Positions 59,401 to 64,000 of a stretch of 64,000 nucleotides of DNA are shown piece by piece (position 1 is the stretch's first letter; every line of letters begins with the position of its first letter). The notes under the pieces were generated by a model. The model did not search any database. It was not told where the DNA came from and saw only the letters and a program-made list of their open reading frames with translations. The translations under genes were made by a program, and so were the position numbers. Source of the stretch: Moniliophthora roreri (taxonomy: Eukaryota; Basidiomycota; Agaricomycetes; Agaricales; Marasmiaceae); NCBI GenBank assembly GCA_001466705.2, contig LATX02000180.1:496001-560000 (forward strand), read 5' to 3'.

Positions 59401-60617
59401 ATGCAGGTGTTCATTGAGACTTTCGGTCATTTGACCAATGTCAAAGCCTCTGACGACGACGACGATCGAATGGTCTCGATGTTACAGATTGGACAGCAAT
59501 TCGTAGATTGGACGAATCCCTTCTATGTCCAGTGGGTTTATTTGTGGCTTGATTGTCGTTTTCTGATTTCCAACCTCTTGTCCAGAGACGGAAAAGGCGA
59601 TTTTGCTATCCAAGTGCAAATGGCCATTGAGATAGTCAGAGAGCTATCTAAGCCGGAACATGTCCAAGAGAGTGAGTAAATGGGATATCTTCGTGTCTTG
59701 AATATATGCCTATACAATTGCAGAGGATGATAGGCGAGTTTTGTTTCAACTATTCCAATACTTGCATCTCCCCGAAACCGTGGACGACGACAAGATTAAA
59801 GAGCTCAAGGTCATGATGGACACCTTGAAAGCCGTAAGTGAGCATAATGTCTACTCTTACCCTCAACTTACAGTTGCACATAGCGTCGGCCCCCTCGAGA
59901 CAGCACATCTAAGAGAGTCTTCACCAAATTTGAGGCTTCTGTGTCCAAGATGTATGAGGCACAGCTGCACGACTTCAATGACGAGGATTGGAAGAACATG
60001 CAAGAACACAAGGAGATCTTGGACTTTGTTGATTCGATTATACCGGAAGATGAGGATGAGGAGGATGAGCAGCCTAAGAAGGGAAGGAAAAGGAGATCAC
60101 CTAGTATTGCCTCGACGACTACAGATGGGGACGGTCCGTCGAGAAGGAAAAAGCAGACCAAGTGCGTGATGATCATTACCAAGAGTCTTCACTCATGCTC
60201 ATCGCGGTTCAGGAAACGACGTGTGTCTACCTCAGACGACGATGAATCTGAATGGGACAACCAGACAGAACGAAGTACGCCACCTCGACGAGAATCGGAG
60301 GCTCCGGCACCCACGAGACGGATGCCGAGACGAGCGTATGTATTTACTCTGTGTACACGTCAGTTCGGTGTTTGATTTTGTCTTTTCTCAGGGCAACGAG
60401 GAAACCTGCTCTCGAGATTCAGGATAGTTGGGTTGACTTTGAGGAAGCTGACGCAGAGGCAACTCCCCGAAGCCATGCTCGGCCTCGAGGCCGTGTATCC
60501 GAGGAGAGTAATACGACACAGCCAACAACTATCTCTGCTACGAGTCGCGATTCTATAATGGATAACGATTCGGAAGAAGAGGAGGACGAAGTGAGCGGGT
60601 TGCTAGTCGAGGATTAG
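56474..60617 (+). CDS. Condensin complex subunit 3 (CAP-G/Ycg1/Cnd3)
   Basis: A HEAT-repeat subunit of condensin needed for mitotic chromosome compaction. The start at 56474 (MPGRVRQGPSPLEELPSKVA) opens roughly a dozen or more exons over 4.1 kb with small introns. Conserved segments include TFLDTFFVQLGKVLSLKKG, LVGFLLKGFGAKDKSVRYRV, CAEIVINLGEL, MRRGLLERLNDKEISVRVQA, DVRRTIVRNIPL, RDTDAVIRKLVYSHVL, FTIAQRELIVRNGIQDRDPG and GCSLSGDKDEE. The middle contains CELTLEEMLKLAVNLDYGDE. The C-terminal part (about 60040-60617) is acidic and basic patchy with low complexity (PEDEDEEDEQPKKGRKRRSP), likely a regulatory tail. No break was noticed in the conserved portion. Family is certain; individual exon limits were not all fixed. 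Confidence 0.93.
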
Positions 60618-60766
60618 CTTCAGCCTACGAGCACCATTCTTTACCATCTATCTCTTTATCTTCTTTTCACGACCTATCATGATTTAGTACGGATATGATC
60701 TTGTTGTATATGTGTAGGTAGATATTAGTACACTAGTGTATGTGTCCCGATAGCGATAACATGTTT

Positions 60767-62004
60767 TCACTTTTTTGGTACATTGTCTTCAATTGTATTT
60801 ATCGTGAAGGCGGTATCCGTGGTGTAAGCCGCAGTAAAGTCGGTAAAGTCCGCCTCAGTCGATGTCACATTCTCCAATGTCCGATTTGACTTGCGCTCGG
60901 CTTCCTTGACATGGATGATCATTCTGCAGACGAAGAGGGATAATGCCAGGTTGAAGAATCTAGGGAGTTGGTGATTAGTTTTGAGTAGTGTTGGAAAAGA
61001 TGAAGAGTTACACGCACATGAACCCAGTTTCCCAAACGATGATGTCTCGGAAACCTAATCTTAGTCCATAGGTGGCTCCTGGAATGAAAGTAGCTATCGC
61101 ACGTTATCAGAAGGCATTTCAGTTTGATGAAGCCTGGAAGTACCAACCGCTCATATATATTGGGATAAGAACGTTATCCCGAATCATGGTACGAATCAAT
61201 AGTGGCTGAGATGTCCAACCCGAAGATAGAGCCCTTGCAAGCTTGCGTACGGACAAAGTCAGTGCGACGAGAAGGGTAGTAGCAGTTCCACATCTAAAGA
61301 GTGTTTAGTTACCAACTCTGTTAAACAGGGAAGGGTAGATGTCCCACATGAAAATGACAGCAGCACAGACAACGGTCTGGCCTGCACAACCGTGACTGTA
61401 GTTGATATAATACATGGAAATGAAAGCGGTGGGTGCTTGGGCAGCGACACATAAGGTTTGTGTACAGATGAGAAAGTACAGCATTCTTCTCGACCTTCCA
61501 TATAGGATGTAAACTGGGGGAGAAAAGGGTGAATAGGGCTCTTGGATTAAAGAATAAGTAAACGTACTTCGGTAAAACAACACGGACTGGAAGATGAGGA
61601 GCGCGATCAACGAATTGATGACACGGTAGACTTGCATATTGTGGCAGGTTCTTATATCGAGAATTCCTGAGCTACGAGGTCGCATGAATACCGCATAGAC
61701 ACTAGGAAGCAACCAAATTAGCACGGTTCTCGAGCATATGGACCGGATACCCACGTTTGCACGATAATAGGGTAATATCGACACCAAAGGTAGAGCCCGG
61801 TACTACGAGTCCAAGGACCCCTAGTGAAGACAAATGTTTCAGTGAATTGAAGTCCTATGGAGAGGAGGAAAAATTTGCAACAGACTTCCAGATGAGCCGG
61901 TATTCGACCGAGAAACTTGACCCCAAGTCCCAAATGAGAAGAGCGAGAGAACTATAGCTCAAGATATCAAATATCATGAGCTCCAAGGTTGGGGGGCGAG
62001 CCAT
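60767..62004 (-). CDS. Seven-helix fungal membrane protein (DUF6533-type)
   Basis: A multi-exon membrane protein of the kind expanded in agaricomycetes, with an N-terminal DUF6533-like segment and about seven hydrophobic helices. The start at 62004 reads MARPPTLELMIFDILSYSS. Next come RSTGLYLWCRYYPIIVQT, MQVYRVINSLIALLIFQSV, YILYGRSRRMLYFLICTQ, TLCVAAQAPTAFISMYYI, VRKLARALSSGW followed by an ILIPIYM-like helix, and GFRDIIVWETGFIFFNLALS. The C-terminal tail is hydrophilic, rich in Thr and Asp, ending IEDNVPKK. The first intron position is uncertain. Function is unknown; receptor-like roles have been proposed for similar topologies, but nothing here proves it. Its stop lies 149 nt from the convergent condensin gene. 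Confidence 0.72.
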
Positions 62005-62558
62005 AGATACTACTTGCTTGCTGTGGACGCTGTCGGAGTTGGGGACAGGAGCTGAGCCTGAGAAGCTTCCGTCACAGATTATGATACGCGAAAATATAAC
62101 ATGACATGCTCACCTCGTGCCGACCTCGTTGCATTTCTGAGCTTTGAGAAAGAAAAATGTAAAAGGATTGCTGAGGTGGAATCATTTGTACGATGCAAGG
62201 CAAGCTGTCAAGCAAAGTGTAGTCAGAAAGTTTCTCACGATAGATCACTTTTCGATTCTCCTCTCTCGGCGTTGACTAGTAGTACCACTGGTAGTAACTC
62301 TCTCTGAATTTGTTACTTATCGGTGTTGAAATATCTGCAGACCTCTTGCACACCTTCAAGACACAGCCCACGGATGCGCCCATAAAGCTAGTCCGAAGTC
62401 TCCACTTAACCCATCATGATGGAAAAAGTTCGACCTGCTAAACTCCCATTCCTTTGATTATGAGCCTCATCAGGCAGGTCATTGCCACCGTGAATCAACA
62501 CATATTGGTCGACTCTACAGCACCCGCGTAGCCACCAGGTTAAACCCCTTCTCTCCCC
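62005..62558. other. Intergenic, divergent promoters
   Basis: 554 nt between the divergent start codons of the seven-helix protein and the aspartic-peptidase-like protein. The short frame at 62101-62307 shows no family resemblance. No repeat or RNA gene was identified. Confidence 0.5.
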
Positions 62559-64000
62559 ATGGCACCCAGCCTACGAATCAAGGTCATCTCGTATCTGCTT
62601 TTCTTGCCATGCCTGGTGGCTTCTGCGACTTCGAATCGACGTCAAGACCCATCCCTTCCTTCAACTGTCTTCATTCCTCTCAAATTGAACAGCAACCAGC
62701 GATATTTAGTGCAGATCCATGTGGTATGTGCTGGTACATTCCGTTCTTTCAGATGTCTGACGATGTACCTCCAAAGTCATCGCAACCTTTCACTTTCGCG
62801 CTATCCACGAGCACTGGCTATAGTGTAATTGCAGGAACAGATTGCTTGACATGCAACGTAGGATCGACGTGAGACAATGGCATTCTGCTTCTTTCCTGAC
62901 AAGTTGACGAATATGGTGTACAGACTGGACATCTCTCCTACTTCGGCGCTTGGCTTCCAGAATCTTTCAATCTTTGCCGGATTCGCCGATGGTACCATCG
63001 TACAGGAGGACTGTCAACTAGAAAAGAATGACGGGGCGGCTTGGAATTGGACGAACCAAAGACGTACGCTCCAGTTGTGATCTTGTGTTGTTCAAAGATA
63101 CTTACGATTATGCAAGGTAGTCATCGCAGCCAATCAATCAAACCTCTTTTCGCCCCAAGTTTCCGGAATCCTTGGCTTAGGTGATAACGGCCGGTATGCT
63201 CCCCCGGGCATGGACAATTCGGTCAACTACTAATAACATATTCTCTCTGCAGCGATCGTAACTTTGAGGCGACCGTGCTGGGCAACTGGTTATCTAAAAA
63301 TCCTACTCAAGCCAATGTCTCGTACGGCCTGGCCCTGAATGCACCGTTAGAGGCATCAGAGGATGGTGGAGAGTTTCACTGGCTTCGTCCGAATAACGCG
63401 TCGTTTGAAGAACCTGTCGTCTGGAAGCCCCTCATTCCGGCCAATACAAGTACGACGCAATACGACTCGTTCGTGCAGATGGACACCTACAGTTTCGACG
63501 GTGAAGGAGCGAGTATATCAGGACCTTTGGATCTCCTCGCTGTGATCGATCCGTTCACATCCAGCATATTCTTCCCTCAGGATCAGGCCCGGGCAATTTG
63601 TGAGGATTTCATCTTCTTTGCGTTGCCTACCGTTGAATACCCTCCAAGATGGCGCCATCCCTGGATCGTCCCCTCATTTGACACTTTCCACATCGACGGC
63701 ATATAGTGTACCGTGCGACGCGAAAATGAAGCTTACACTTGTGTTCGGAGAGCTGTCTGTTTCCCTGGACGAGCGCAAACTTGTACGTCGGGCGCAAGAC
63801 ACTTGTTATGGGACTATCGAGGAGTGGGCATCTCCGTCAGCCAACGAATACCTACTTGGATCTACTTTCGTATCTAGCATATACCTGTTGGTCCTCTATC
63901 TGTTCACAATAACCATTATATCTAATCTCCCAAACAGCATCTACCAAGGATCAAGTTCATCGAGCTCGTACGGCTTCGCTAATCGGAAGGAGCCAGTTAG
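62559..64000 (+). CDS. Secreted aspartic-peptidase-like protein, 3' end outside window
   Basis: The 5' part of a secreted protein with the A1 aspartic-peptidase fold. The start at 62559 gives a signal peptide (RIKVISYLLFLPCLVASATS). Exons begin 62559-62723 and 62753 to about 62878, with further exons around 62918-63063, 63117-63194 and from 63252. The normal first active-site motif (D-T-G-S/T) is replaced: the equivalent segment reads FALSTSTGYSVIAGTDCLTC. It still aligns with the A1 pattern of ordered beta-strands, the Cys pair after it, and GILGLGDNGR near 63160-63190. A long domain follows with SYGLALNAPLE and LLAVIDPFTSSIFFP, where the second Asp would be expected in a VIDPFTS-like site. 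The lost DTG suggests weak or no protease activity. Family moderately certain. Confidence 0.72.

Overview
The window is nuclear DNA from a filamentous fungus, most likely an agaricomycete (mushroom-type basidiomycete). Genes are closely packed on both strands and most are split by many 45-60 nt introns with GT...AG ends. The content is typical of that group: polo kinase, Gbp2-type SR protein, CsbD-like stress proteins, GH43 and GH3 secreted hydrolases, a P450 with a fragmented heme-motif region, an atypical secreted A1-type peptidase and a 7-TM membrane protein of a fungal type. No bacterial operon, CRISPR array, rRNA or convincing tRNA was seen. All exon limits were read by eye from splice signals, frame continuity and family motifs.

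Layout. 1-1128 is the 3' end of a polo-like kinase. 1460-2726 (-) is a secreted GH43 enzyme. 3451-5897 (+) is an SR/RRM/RGG protein. 6105-8857 (-) and 8943-10929 (+) are a head-to-head pair of membrane-traffic genes (a Vps39/TGFBRAP1-type tether lacking its CNH domain, and a TBC1D20/Gyp8-type Rab GAP). 11.9-12.6 kb holds a decayed chitin deacetylase. 12974-13332 (-) is Pam18/Tim14. 14108-14766 is a non-autonomous terminal-inverted-repeat element. Two CsbD-like paralogues diverge from each other at 14978-16434. 16568-17780 (-) is a TMEM19/DUF92 membrane protein. Two MFS drug-transporter genes lie in tandem at 18777-23941. A GH3 beta-xylosidase gene with a one-base frameshift follows (24079-26535, -), then a three-RRM, probably mitochondrial protein (27575-29078, -) and the plasma-membrane proton ATPase Pma1 (30851-34191, -).

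After a 3.7 kb gene-free stretch come the ER glucosyltransferase UGGT with a C-terminal RDEL (37859-44224, -), a DJ-1 family protein (44778-45712, +), an F-box-like protein (47365-48254, +), a divergent epoxide hydrolase/lipase pair (48453-51108), mitochondrial methionyl-tRNA formyltransferase (51344-52793, +), a glycine/histidine-rich small protein (53174-53931, +), a cytochrome P450 (54020-56244, -), condensin subunit 3 (56474-60617, +), a seven-helix membrane protein (60767-62004, -) and an aspartic-peptidase-like protein cut by the window end (62559-64000, +).

Most genes are unrelated housekeeping or secreted functions. Possible functional links are the divergent membrane-traffic pair, the divergent stress-protein pair, the tandem transporters, and the two hydrolases sharing one promoter. 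The most unusual sequence-level features are the missing CNH domain, the GH3 frameshift, very small exons (5, 11 and 23 nt), several GC-AG introns, a 135-nt perfectly identical block inside the otherwise diverged MFS tandem, and an outsized 287-nt intron in the SR-protein gene. I found no clear evidence of a wholly new multi-gene system.
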